Assembly: GCF_001411555.2 (NCBI RefSeq)
Contig: NC_049914.1
Span: forward strand, 10,964,847 to 11,028,846
Length of the DNA stretch: 64,000 bases
From: Juglans regia
Taxonomy: Eukaryota; Streptophyta; Magnoliopsida; Fagales; Juglandaceae
Direction: 5' to 3'
The notes beneath the pieces are model-generated. The model was not told the DNA's origin, ran no database searches, and saw only the letters and a list, made by a program, of their open reading frames with translations. Both the position numbers and the translations under genes were made by a program. How positions within the stretch are numbered: the stretch's first letter is position 1; the number at the start of each line of letters is the position of its first letter. Below are positions 21,241-33,486 of the stretch, piece by piece.

Positions 21241-23339
21241 TGCGCGCACAAAATGTTTTGGGCTGGCCAAATACGTTAGTTGTTTCCATGCATGTTATAA
21301 CAGGGGCTGTGGCGGGCTTGACACTTGCAACGGGAGGTTGGTTGTCAAACTTGATTGTATATCTGATTCAGGAATTCAATGTCAAAAGTATAAATGCTGC
21401 TCAGATTTCAAACATAATGAATGGCTGCATCAATCTATTCCCAGTCATTGGAGCAATTGTTGCCGACTCTTTCATAGGTTCTTTCTTCGTTGCCTCCATC
21501 TCAGCCTGCATCTCTTTGATGGTAATACTCTCACGCTGTTACAAAACGTGGCTGCTGTTTCCTGTGTACTTCTCTCTTTCTTCCGACATTTATTTTTTTC
21601 CAACATAAGGGATGCTGTCTCTGAACTGTGGCTGCAATCTTTGTTTCCTTTTCATTTCCTTAAGTTCCAGAGCAACTTGTTTAAGTAGGATTACAACAAC
21701 TATGTATTTACTTTGCAGGGAATAGTTCTTTTAGAATTGACTGCAACACTTGATTCCTTGAGACCACAGTCATGTGATGATGGATCAAGCTTGTGCACAC
21801 CACCCTCAAAAGTCCAATATGCGATCCTTTACACAGCTTTAGCTCTGGCATGTATCGGGTGTGGAGGTACTCGCTTTACTCTGGCAACAATGGGAGCAAA
21901 CCAATTTGATAAGCCAAATGATCAAGGGAGGTTCTTTAACTGGTATTTCTTCACTCTTTACACTTCTTCAGCAGTAAGCAGCACGGCCATTGTCTACATT
22001 GAGGACAACTTGAGTTGGAGACTGGGATTTGGCCTCAGTGCCATTGCTAACTTCATCGGCTTAGCTTTCTTGTTATTGGGAAACCGTTTCTACCTTCATG
22101 TTAAACCACATGGGAGCCCATTCACTGGTTTAGTTCGTGTTATAGTAGCCACGATAAGGAAAAGAAAGGTGCAGCTCTCATCCAAAACCGAGGATTACTA
22201 CTATGGTCAAGATGGAATTGCAGAAATACCTCCACCATCTAAAAAGAGGTTCAGGTAGGAAGTCGATTTGTTAAGCTTTCTCGCTTTAGAATCATAATTA
22301 CTTAATTGCTGTGCCACGACAGTTTTGTATTAAATTGAATTTGAGTCAAATTTTTTCAAAAAAAAATTGAAAAATGCTACAAGGGATTCCTTTTTTTGGG
22401 TAAATTATTGGGGGGGAATTGTTCTCTCTATGCAATTTGCACATCAATTTCTAGGCTCATGCGCGCAAATGCATGCACCCATGATGCAGGTTTCTTGATC
22501 GTGCAGCGCTCAAAACAGAAGGAGATGTTCAATCGGATGGTTCAGTAGCAAAACCATGGAGGATATGCACAATGAAACAAGTAGAAGATCTCAGAAACCT
22601 GATGAGAATATTACCATTATGGTCAACAGGTGTCTTCCTAAGTACCCCAATAGGAATCCTGTCCAGTTTGACAATCCTCCAAGCTCTAACCATGGACCGT
22701 AGCTTTGGTCCTAATTTCAAAATCCCATCTGGGTCTATCATGGTGTTGGTCTTAATCTGGACCTCGATTTCTCTCACCATTATCGATCGTTTCTTATGTC
22801 CCATGTGGCAAAAGTTGACTGGTTCCTCTCCAACACCCCTCCAACGAATAGGGGTAGGCCACGTGTTAAACACATTGAGCATGTTGACGTCAGCACTAGT
22901 GGAATCGAAGCGGCTCAAAATAGCCCACGCCCACCACCTCCGAGAACAGCCCAGCTCCGTAGTGCCCATGTCTGTCTTGTGGCTAGTTCCACAACTAGCT
23001 TTGGTTGGCATTGGAGAAGCATTTCATCTCCCAGGACAAGTTGAATTGTATTATCAAGAATTTCCAACATCACTCAAAACCACATCAACAGCAATGATTT
23101 CAATGATAATTGGGATAGCTTATTATCTGAGCACGGCTTTGATTGATCTTGTTCGAAGGGTCACAGGATGGCTACCAGACAATTTGAATGATGGAAGGGT
23201 TGATAATGTTTATTGGGCATTAGTGGTGGTGGGGGTACTCAACTTTGGTTACTACTTGATGTGCGCTTGTTCATACAGATACCAAAATGTTGGAAAAGGA
23301 TCAGAAGATGCGGCACTGATAAATGATGCAGATGGTTAG
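21123..23339 (+). CDS. NRT1/PTR family transporter, NPF2.7-like
   Basis: This encodes a major-facilitator membrane transporter of the NPF family, closest in style to Arabidopsis NPF2.7 (NAXT1), a plasma-membrane nitrate exporter; substrate here is inferred only. Exons 21123-21198, 21304-21521, 21719-22254 and 22490-23339 give 1680 bases, 559 aa, normal for the family. All introns are GT-AG with consistent phases. Recognisable segments: RGGWITFTFIT at the first helix, GGWLSNLIVYLIQEFNVKSI, GGTRFTLATMGANQFDKP, DQGRFFNWYFFTLY, FRFLDRAALKTEGD after the central loop, and the helix-rich C-terminal half. The ExxER proton-coupling motif of most NPFs is replaced by AVAGL in helix 1, as in the NPF2.1-2.7 clade. 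Intron 1 holds a CT/CA microsatellite. The last exon is duplicated at 1-562. Confidence 0.92.
21201..21240 (+). repeat. (CT)n(CA)n microsatellite in NPF intron 1
   Basis: About 24 bases of CT/TC are followed by about 14 of CA directly after the exon 1 donor. The open frame 21039-21608 runs through it and is therefore not the true exon structure. Confidence 0.9.
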
Positions 23340-23689
23340 GCTTGATTAATAATGTATTTATGAACAGTACTGTCTTAAAAAGTCATGTTCTTATGAAACC
23401 TTGCATAATGGAGAATCTATATATCAATGTTTGTGGTTTTATCTTTTTTTGACCAAAACAAATAGCTGGCCATAATCCTTGAAGACGCTTCCAGAGTGAT
23501 TGAGGCACTCTACGTTTCGAAATCTATCGAGACAAGGCCCTTTGTTTCAAGAAGCTATTCAGCAACATTTCAATAATACTTGATCTACAAAAGAATCTTA
23601 AAAAATAACTTACAAAATTATTTAGTCTGATACGATGCATTAGATAGTATAAAGAAGCATAGAATAAAGTCTCATTGGATCTCAATCTT

Positions 23690-23965
23690 ATCTACTTCTA
23701 AAATATCATTCAAATACAAATATTTTTCAATATCAAATCTTCAATTTTTTTCATTTAATCATTACGACTTTTTCAAATTTCTAAACAAAATATAAAAAAC
23801 AATTCAACTTTTTTCAAATTACAAAATAAAAATAATATTATAATAATATTTTATGTTTATAATATTTTTATTCAACTTTTTTCTATTATCTTCCAAAATT
23901 CAATAAAACATCTTAACTCAAATAATTTCACTACTATTCACAAACTATTTCAAACAAATCCTAAA
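23690..23965 (-). mobile_element. Tourist-like MITE, truncated copy
   Basis: Its sequence (actttttcaaatttctaaac, cattaattcaactttttt-type stretches and the end ttcactactattcacaaactatttcaaacaaatccta) matches most of the element at 50886-51257. The expected GTTTGGATG terminus and target duplication are not preserved. Confidence 0.55.
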
Positions 23966-24336
23966 ATGTTATTCTTCTCAGCCACCATAGATGCGTCCAC
24001 ACGTCAACAGCACAGTAGCCACCACCTCCACCAAAAGCACATCCATGTCGAAATCCTTCAATAATGAAAAACTTAATGCGTCTAAAAAGTTATAAACCAT
24101 TAACGAGGGGGTCCGTCCATTAACGAGGGGGGGGGGAATGTACATTAATAATATCCCGTCAATTCCTAACTAGTTATTATTATGTCTACATATATGTCGT
24201 GGAGAATATACAGTTAATTCTGGGAGGAAATCACAAGAGAACAAAGAATTTCTCTGAAGCATTTTGTTTTTTTCCAGAGCAAGGCATTAATTGTGGCAAT
24301 TATATATTGCGTGATTCTAAATCAGTCAAGGTTGTG

Positions 24337-27300
24337 TTATTGGGAACCAGAAGGTGGGATGTTGGTGTATTTGGTACAGTCAAATGGTCCGACCCCTTGG
24401 GTATTTTTTCTTCTCACCTGGAAAACACCAATAAGAATGACAGATGTCAGGTGAAATAATTCCTAACGAAGATTAATTTCTTCGTCCTTGTAAATCAATA
24501 CAAATTTGTTAGTTACCAAAAAAAAGCCTTCTTGACTTGCAAAATATGCCAAGGAGTTGTGGAGTTTAAAAGAATATATAAGTAGATAATGCTACTCCAC
24601 ATATTGAATTTGTCATTTCAATCAGACTCGGTACGAGTTAAGTGACTTCTTATGCCAATCCATTAATTAAAAGTAGAAGTCACTCAAAATACACCTCATC
24701 CATTGATGTGACTAAAATTAAGAAATGAAAATTTTATCTATTCAACAATAAAATTTGGATCCCAATTGGGTCCCAAGAAATTTTTTTCTTTTTTAATTTA
24801 GTGATTAATGAAGTGTTTTTTTTAATGATGTTGTAAATTTTTAAAAATATATATATTTAAAAATATAAAAAAATGAATGAAAAAAAATCAAAAAAATAAA
24901 AAAATATTTTTATTTTTATCGGGATGGGTCTTGTATTGCTCAATTAAGAATGAAGAACATCATCTTTCCTAGAAAAAGTGAGGACTGGAGATGGCTTAGA
25001 ATAAGTTTACTGATGGTGATCACTTTACAGAATCACAACTTTGTAATCTCTCGTGTATCTAAACCTACCTGCATAATTCTAAATCAGGTTGAATTTCTCT
25101 TCCGAATATGATATTTGAAGATAATCTCAAAGTATTACCAAAAGATTACCTAAATTTTCCGGACTAAACAATGAATTCACCTTATTAAGTAATTAATGAC
25201 TAAATCCAATCTATGTCAGAAAAAACTTGTATCTAGAGAATTGAGTCATACCGGGGACCAAGGACCGGGTTCAGGTTGAGACTTGTCTGGGGGTGAGTTT
25301 TGCACAGCACCACTTTTCCTGGTTAGAATTTCCTGCGCAGAACTCTGTATGAGATGTCCGATAACAAATAGAAACAAACTCTAATGATAAATCATGATAA
25401 TCACAAGCAGTGAATGCTATGACATTTAAAATGAATAGAAATTGTTCAACTACATCCATTAATTGATAAGAATACAAGGTTTCAAAGGTTTAAAATCAGA
25501 CAGCTTCGATAAAACTACTATCAATACCCATGAACCACTAGCGGCGATAACGCTCAACATCATTTAGACCAATAAGTTATTTTAAAGGTTCGTGTCAGAG
25601 AAGTAACCCCCTTAAAATGATATCGTCAAGTTTAAGATTTTCCTTCACAACCTATTTTTTAAAATGGTCAAACTCAGACTGTCCCCTAAAAATGTTGATA
25701 GCTATAATATTACAACTTTCAACAAATAATGCTATAATTGGAGGAAAAATAATGAATACATAACACGTGATACAAACGGCAATAAGAAAATAATGAAGTT
25801 TTAATTTAATTAAAAAAATTCTTTTAAATCCTAAATATGAACCAACATGAATATATTGGATATTATCAGACTGCGGTGATCTAATTTCTGTTCAGGTCCA
25901 TGGGTTGGATTTGAGTTAGAATTTCCAATCCACCCCATTTAATAATATACATTCATATAGAAGTTTGACGCCATTGCATCCGCTTTTATATACCTCGAAC
26001 CTAATCTACCCAACCCATTTCCAACTCTAGATGCCATTCATCAGTTTTTAAGGTACACAAACAAGAGATTGCACCCATGCAAGGAGAAAAAACAAATGCA
26101 AACAAAAAATTCAAAATAAAAGAACCCTAAGTAAGTGCAAGAGTTTAGTGGTGTATAGGGGTGTAAACTCAAATCGAAAAATCGATCCGAACTAGACCGA
26201 TTTAGAACCGGTCCGGTCCGGAACTGGTTTTTAAAATGTAAAAACCGGCCGATTTCAATCCGGTTCCAGTTCCGGGATTTTTTGGCCCGGACCGGACTGG
26301 TTGATTAAAAAAATAAAAAATAATATTTTTATATATAAGTTTTATACAAAATATTTTATATATATTAAATATTAATATATATAAGTTTTATATATAATAT
26401 ATAATTATAAATTTTTATGTTAAATTTTATATATAATATATATATATATTCATATATGAAATAATTTTTTATTATAATTTATAAATTATTACATAAAATG
26501 TTAATACTAAATCACTAAAAGTTTATAACTAATACTAATATATAGCTTATAACTATACCAATAGTCTAATATTAATACTATTATATAGTCTAATATATTA
26601 ATAAAAGTATAAAACAGTTTTTTTTAAATCAAAAATTTTTTTTTTATAAACAAATTTTTAATGACAAATTGTGAAACTTACATTTTAAAAAAATCGAAAA
26701 ACTGAACCGGACCAGACCGGAAACCAGTAAAACCGGAAGTACCGGTTTAGGAGGGTAACCGGTGCGTAATCGGTTTTAAAAAATACAAAACCGGTACATA
26801 CCAGTTCGGTCCTAAATTTTATCCAAAACCGGACTGGACCGGACCGGTTACACCCCTAGTACTGGTGCATGTCTATGAAAGAGAATAATATACCTCCCCA
26901 GCAGCTTCAATTGCAGCTAACCATTCATCAGAGAAAGGAACAACATGAGTTGGAGGTTTTACCACCACATGAGCTTCTTGCTTCATATCATTCTCAGGTT
27001 TCATCCTGCCATTAAAAATTGTTAAGTTAAAGCTTCACTTAGAGGACTAATACTAGATTCAATTTTAGAGTGTACAAATCCCAAGTAGTCCTCTTGAAAA
27101 AAAGTAGGATCCACCCTAAAAAAAGTGAGTTCTTCACATGAGTCCCAGGTGAGGTGTGCCTTGCTTTTTTAATAGGGACTGTAAGACTTGTACACCCTAG
27201 AACTCTACAAACCATTTTACTAAGAGACTTACAATTGAATTGTTGCATCCCTATTTCCACTAGGATACATGTCCTTGTCCAACTCTTGTGGCATTTCACA

Positions 27301-30300
27301 GGCGTGAGCGAGATTAGTTTCAACTTCACCTAGCAAACTTCCACTCTTCAATACATTGCCATTTTTTGATCCCTGATCAATTATGACAGATAATCCTGAT
27401 TCATGCCTCAAAGAATAGAAGGCATTAGAACTGCCAGTGTCTACTGCCCCTGAAATTTCGTCTGTGCTCATTTTTCTGGATGAATCAAATTCCAAAGAAG
27501 ATGCTTGAACTATGAGGCCACTATCATGCCTGAGATTTGTATCACTACAATCGTCAAGTTTTTCAACCAATGGGCCGATGGCAACCGATCCTGTCACTGC
27601 ATCCTCCACGTGCAAGCACTCAGCATTGTGATCCGCATTCAGGCCATCATCTTGCAAAGAACCTGTCAACGCATCCTCCACATGCAAGCACTCAGCCCTG
27701 TGATCTGCATCCAGACCATCATCTTGCGAAGAAGTTACCTGAGACAAAAGGTTGGAACTTTTTGAATAACTTCCATACACCTCAGATTGTTCTAAACCAC
27801 TTTCAAAAACAATTTCCTTCTTGAGTTCCTTGGGTGTAGTATTTGCAGGTGCCAAGTCCTCCTTTAAACACAAACCAAAATAATTATCCTGGGAAACTTG
27901 CTCTACTAAACTCAGAGAGTTTTGAGACCTGGGATGTGAAAATTGTTCATTTGTGTCATCAACTACCACTAGATGCTGATTCTTTGCTGCTGAAGGACTC
28001 GCATTACTGTTCCAACTGGAAACAAATATTCTGCCATCTGGGGATTGCACTATATTGGGTTCCTTAAACATGTCGTTAGGTCCATCAACTTCTTCAATTG
28101 CCTGATCAGCATATCTATGTTGAGATAGATCATATGGGTTTTCCAATCCACTTCCACTAGAACCTTGGACTTTTAAATTATCTGCCACAGTCCTGCAATT
28201 GAATTTCATGGACCCTTCAAAAGACTGACTCTCCTCAAACAAGAGGCTATGATATGTATCTGGACTATGATTCTCCTTATAAGATATAGTATCAGCTTCA
28301 CAAGGGCAAGCCAAAATGAGCTTTGCTTGTTCCCCAGACTTTTGTTTGACGTTGTGCTTACCACTCCTTAGATCTACGTACGCTTCTGAAGTATTCTGGT
28401 GAATGCCACCAATGTCATCTCCAGGCTGAAAATCAGAGATGGCATGGGGAATTTTAGCTGACAAATTGAATTTTTTCTCTTCCACGTCTTCTTGCTGGAC
28501 CACATCGTCTATACCAGAGCCATCTTTAACTTGCACTGCATGGCTTAGATGGCATGACAGATGAGGATTTTCGAATTCAGTCCCACTAAAATCTCCACTT
28601 TTTGGACAACCATTACCAGTTGTATGATCTTCACCCATCATATCCAATTCAAGTGAAGTAACTTGACCACAGAGCTGCAAGTCATGTCTAAACTGTGTAT
28701 CAATAGAAGAACTGCGGTATTCAACCACTGGTTTTCTGTCTTTGCTGTCTAAAGAAACTGAAGGAGAATCTAGTAAACGTTGGCACTCTACCGTCTTAGC
28801 CACCTCATCACTGCAGTCTTGTATTGCAGGTGATCTCAAACAAAGAATACTCCAACGTCTTGATTTACTTTCGCAAGAACCACTTGCTTCCAATACAACA
28901 GCCTCGAGACTCTGAGGGGTGTCCAGTTGTTCTCCAAAACTTGTATGTACTTCATCAACCATTAACAGTTTATTATCAGCTGTAAAAGTGCTTAGGTTTT
29001 CATTTGACACATCACCATCTAAAGACTCTGCTCGTGCATCTCTAAGTGATTTTCTGCTCATCTTACCATCCCTACTCGCATCATCTTTTGCCTGCTCCAA
29101 TTCAGTTTCACTACTATCTTGGACTTTAGGGTTGACATCTGCTATACAATTGAATGTCTGGAACTCTTTGGAAGCTCCACTATCCTCAAGGAAATCACAA
29201 TTGTTTGCCCATAACCTCTGACTCGAATTTTTATCATCTTTACAGGTGAAATGCTTTGTCAGCTTAGCTTGATTGCCAGATTGTTCCTTGGCATTATGTG
29301 CACTGCTTAACCAGTCATCATTCGCTTTCGAAGTACTCTGTGTACTGTAACAACTGGCGTCTGCAGATTCTGAACCTGAAAAGGCATCATTATTTTTAAT
29401 TGCCAAATTGTATAGTTTGTCGTCAACAACTTGGTGAACAATCAAGTCATTTGTCCCAGAAGCACCATTATCTTGAACTGGAAAACTAAGGCAAGACATT
29501 GAATGGTGCTTTTCCAATTCAGTCAAGCTTAAATCCGGTTTCCTCGTGCAAACATCGGTGACCTTGTTGTCATCAGATTTCTCCGACTGTCCACTGGTTT
29601 CCCCCTGTTTGAGAAATTTTTTATCAATGCTCTGCAATTTTATATACTCCTTTTGAAAAACCATTTCAGTTTTATATGGTTCTGCATGTTCCAAAACTTG
29701 TTGATCAGCATCATCAAGAATGCCGTGAAGCTGTTGCTCGTCTTTCATCACTTTATCTCTCTTACAGTCATCAAATGGCACCTCCATTACCACCTTCTGC
29801 TCATTATTCACTTTGGTGACGGATGTTATTTTTTCATCTTGTCTATTTTGTGAAGCGGGGTGAATAGTAACTGGAACAGAGCATCCCAAAGTCGAGCTCA
29901 ATACCTTCATAGTTCCATTTGTTGTCGCATTGTTGATCACATTGGAAAATTTGTCTGGGTGAGCTGGGGGCCTCGGATCACGAATGTAGTTTATGGCAAC
30001 CGGTTTCCTCAAATTAGGAATATTAGACTTGAACAAATTGTGTGGTTGAGAACTTCTCTGTCCTGGGGTCAAAGATGCAACCTTTGGCTGAAAAGAAGAA
30101 ACAAAATGGAGATGGGATTATTTGAGTCAAACACCGCCTCAATCTAACTAACCAATCATGGGAAACAAGGTTGCATACCTGACCAAAAAATCCCAGGGAT
30201 GGTGATGGCATCCGTAATCCTGAGGGTTTTGTGATTTGGGGTTGTGCATGTTGCATGTTTCCACCAGTGTAGCAAGCATTTTGAAAGAGGGAAACTGCAG

Positions 30301-32636
30301 TTTTGGCGCCTCCACAATTATGACTGTTTGTTGTATTACTAGTATTAGGTAAAGGATCTAGAATGACCCCAAAGCCATTATTTGTCTTAGTAACTGGAGA
30401 ATGCGGTAAATTGGTTGACAGGATTTTTTCTGATGCCGAATTGACCTGCACTTATATTAATTTAAACAAAAAAAGGCACTTATGGTTACTAATTAATAAA
30501 AAGATGCTGATGAAAAGTATAAATTATTAGCCTTGTCCAACAAGTTTTTAATACGTTGAACACAAATGCTGTTGCTTCTAACAGCTTCAAGATCTCACCA
30601 CATTTCTTCTAGATTGTCTAATAGAGGTTCCGGCAGTTAAAGATTTGTTAGCAAGACTAGCTTTTGGTTTACTTTGTGCACTTCTAATTTTGTCTGAAGC
30701 CTTTGATCCATTCTTCCTCTGAACATTAACTGCAGCATGAGAGAAGGAAAAAAATAAAATGCAATAATTGAGAAGAAAATTTATAAACAAAATGCAAATG
30801 ATGAGAAGTTCAATCTACATTCATTCTTTTAACATATATGTTCAAAGTCCAAAGGAGAAAAAAACGAGAGGCAGGGTTACAAAACTACCTAGTTGAGCAA
30901 TCTGATTATGCTTTGAGTCGCTTGCACCTAGTGCAGCACCATTTGTAGTCCTAGATAGCGCACCCAAACCTGGCTTTGGAACAGGTATTTTAGAGACTTT
31001 TGAGGCTTTAGTTGCTGCTTTATTCGTGTTCACAACAGCAGGCCTTTTCAGTGTTCAAAAAAGTTAAGGCCAGTTCTTCAAACTAAGATAGATAAAGCAC
31101 AGATTCACTCAATTAAACCACTGAAAACAATCATATTTCAATTAAAAGGATATGAAGAGGGAGCCACAGATCGAGGGCATCCACTGCGTTTAGACCCACT
31201 TTTATTGGCATCATTGGATGAAAGCACCTTTTTCTTGCCCTGAAGATCACATATTAAACATGATTGCAGTAGGTGACGTTCCAACCAAGTTTCATCCAAT
31301 TAAGAGTATGTGAAAGCAGCAAACGCTGGACAGCTTAAGCTATTAATCTACACTTCCACAAAAAAGAAGAAAAGCATATCATGTTCAAACTCGAGAACTA
31401 CTAACCACGGTATCTGGGGCTGGTTTATCTGCAGATGGTGAACCGTGCTTCAGCAGTACGCAACAATCACTCTTTCTATCTTTGTTCAGAGAACTTGTCA
31501 ATGATTCCTTGAATAAATTTTCTTCAATTGCTTGCAAATCTGGTGAATCACGTGTGCCTTCCAATTCACTAGACAACGATTCTCTCCCTTCTTCAGGGAT
31601 ATCTGACAAAATCTCCCCACCAGCCTTACTAAAACTTCCACTAATCATAGATAGCTCTAGGGGGTTCAAAACACCTAGACAGAAGCAACTAATGCGTTCA
31701 TCTTCAATAATTAAAGCTCAAACATTCCAAACCAAGAAATAAAAATCAAGTAGTATAGACAAAGAGGTTCAAAAACCTTCTTCAGTAAAAAAGGCTCGGT
31801 CCCAGGCTAAACTTTTGCGCAAATTGTATCCTCCACCCTTTTTCCTTCTCTTCATTTGCTGGGGCTCCATACAGAGTTTTGGCATTTCTGACTGGTTCGC
31901 ATTGATGTTTGCTTCGCTAATAATATCTGTTTGCAATGAAGGTATTGGTTTTTCACCATCCTGAACAGCTACTTTACCCTCCGCTGTAAAACAAGTCATC
32001 TATCAAATAATTATACCGTCCCAAGGATTAGTAAAATCTTAATCACTCTCTTCCAACAAAATAATTTCCTTCACCCCAGCTGTATCAACCAAAAAGTTTT
32101 TACAGTTTGATCAGATACTAAGAGAATGAAATAAGGTTGACTGGATTTTCTCAAATATGATGAGTCCAAATTACCCTAACAGACTTTACGAGTACAAATT
32201 CATACAAAATTACCATACATAAGTTGTAAATACCAAATGCACACGAAAGGTACTAATATAAAACCACCATTAATTGCAAGGGACTTCGAAGTACATGTAA
32301 AGGCATTGAAGTAAGCACATTCTGTATCGAATTACTCCGCAATTCCAAATTCATAAGAAGATAAAGAAAAAAAAGAACAAACCTAAAGGATAAATGAAAC
32401 GAAACTGACGGAAAAATCAGAGAGAAAATGGAACGTTGGAAGAATGAGTGAGAACCCTAACCAATTGGAGGGAAACGAGGAGGAAGAGCAACGGGGCGCT
32501 TAGATCTGGAGATTTGGAGAGGCGAGCAGTAGAAATAGTTGTTGTTGTTGAGGGTGGAAGCGTCATCTTTTGGAATCTGTAGCAGCAGAGAATCGTCTTC
32601 GCCGGTGATCTCCAAGAGAGAGAGATCCGAGTCCAT
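24337..32636 (-). CDS. Large low-complexity plant-specific protein, 11 exons, function unknown
   Basis: Minus-strand exons: 32636-32462, 31983-31777, 31674-31406, 31239-about 31165, 31043-30889, 30729-30599, 30445-30179, 30087-27233, 27005-26894, 25332-25252 and 24417-24337, about 1470 aa. All phases agree except the exon 4/5 junction, which I could not resolve. Exon 1 starts MDSDLSLLEITGEDDSLL and contains FYCSPLQISRSK. Exons 2-3 contain GYNLRKSLAWDRAFFTEEG followed by VLNPLELSMISGSF. Exon 5 is basic (KASKVSKIPVPKPGLGALSR). The 951-codon exon 8 is acidic, Ser-rich and repetitive. The C-terminus has PFSDEWLAAIEAAGEEILT, QNSPPDKSQPEPGPWSP and GVGPFDCTKYTNIPPSGSQ. I recall such N- and C-terminal motifs from uncharacterised plant proteins, some labelled gar2-related; composition suggests a nuclear protein. 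The last exon was found by motif, because its own frame is only 27 codons. A hAT-like element lies in intron 9. Confidence 0.82.
26156..26858 (-). mobile_element. hAT-like non-autonomous element, CCGGT family, copy B
   Basis: The 703-bp element is nearly the reverse complement of copy A (5598-6315). It starts TAGGGGTGTAAACTCAAATCG and ends GGACCGGTTACACCCCTA, with the same AT-rich core. Directly abutting 8-mers do not match well. If the element is taken as 26154-26859, the flanks tagtggtg (26146-26153) and tactggtg (26860-26867) agree at 7 of 8. It lies in intron 9 of the large plant-specific gene, 35 bp beyond exon 9. Confidence 0.75.
27591..27734 (-). repeat. Two 24-codon tandem repeats within exon 8
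   Basis: The two units read QDDGLDADHRAECLHVEDAL and QDDGLNADHNAECLHVEDAV before TGS, with a 72-bp period. The change keeps the frame and shows recent growth of this low-complexity exon. Confidence 0.85.
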
Positions 32637-32753
32637 ATCTCTCTCGCAGTCTTTCTGAAAGAGAGAAGACCGGATGGGGAAGGAGGAGGAGTGATCTGAA
32701 ATCTAAACGGTTTCTTGATTTCCTCTTCTTCCTTTGGTTTTGAGGTGTTGGGC

Positions 32754-32778
32754 TCTGTTCTGTTCTGTTCTGTTCTGT
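32754..32778 (+). repeat. (TTCTG)n microsatellite upstream of the large gene
   Basis: Four to five copies of the pentamer ttctg lie about 120 bp upstream of the ATG at 32636, probably in its 5' UTR or promoter. Confidence 0.85.
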
Positions 32779-33252
32779 GTGGAATATTTTTGAAAGGATT
32801 TGGGGCAGCGGGAAGTTATTTTGGGGGACAGAGAGAACGAGACGACCAGCGGGGGTGATTTTGTAATTACACGTGTATCGATGCCACATTCCCCACAAAT
32901 TTTTACGTTGGAGTTTTGATTTGGGGTTCGATTCTCTCTCTATGAATTTGGATCTTGAAATGGGCTGACGATGTATTGACATAACTGGGCCATGGCCCAT
33001 AAATGTGAGTACAATAATACTCATTCATGCCCATTATCCATATTTTCTTTTTGTCTTTGTTGCCAGATGTGGTCAGATTTATGGACCACTCCTACTTTTT
33101 TGTTAACAAGGAAATTACAATGAGTGGGTGTCGAAGGGGCACAAAGTAGAATATATTTGAGGGGGAAAATTTTTCGAAATCAGTTTCCACAATATCACGA
33201 AAGATAGCTCAGCTATGTTGGTTGTGAGTAGAAAAGAAGACACCTTTTAGAT
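32779..33252. other. Promoter-side intergenic sequence
   Basis: No gene is seen. The open frame 32563-33024 on the minus strand is the leader plus exon 1 in another frame. The region separates the large gene from the foldback MITE. Confidence 0.4.
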
Positions 33253-33424
33253 ATGAGTAATGCTACGTATAGTTGAAGAGTGTGTAAATATTACACAATC
33301 ATTTTAAAAAAGAGTGAAATCTACTACTAAAAAAAAAAATTTTTTTTTGTGTGTGGATCTAATATTTGCTCCTTTTTTAAAAGGACTGCGCGACACTTAC
33401 GCACTTCACGATTTCTAATATCAT
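33253..33424. mobile_element. Foldback MITE-like hairpin
   Basis: The left arm (gagtaatgctacgtatagtt, then gaagagtgtgtaaatattacac, then ttttaaaaaagagtgaaat) pairs imperfectly with the reverse complement of the right arm (atgatattagaaatcgtgaa, then gtgcgtaagtgtcgcgcag, then ttttaaaaaaggagcaaat). There is an A/T spacer of about 20 bp between them. Arms are about 75 bp at roughly two-thirds identity. There is no coding capacity and no target duplication I can assign. Confidence 0.55.
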
Positions 33425-33486
33425 TTCTCTTTAGATATTTTATGGATTAAATATGATGGGAAGTATTTGAAGAATATGACTATTAT

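Noticed and set aside
21039..21608. 189-codon plus-strand frame covering NPF exons 1-2
   Set aside because: It includes the CT/CA microsatellite and unspliced intron; family conservation and splice sites support two exons instead, starting at ATG 21123.
24199..24459. Plus-strand open frame of 86 codons
   Set aside because: The opposite strand carries the conserved last exon (GVGPFDCTKYTN) of the large gene with a proper acceptor and stop; the plus frame matches nothing.
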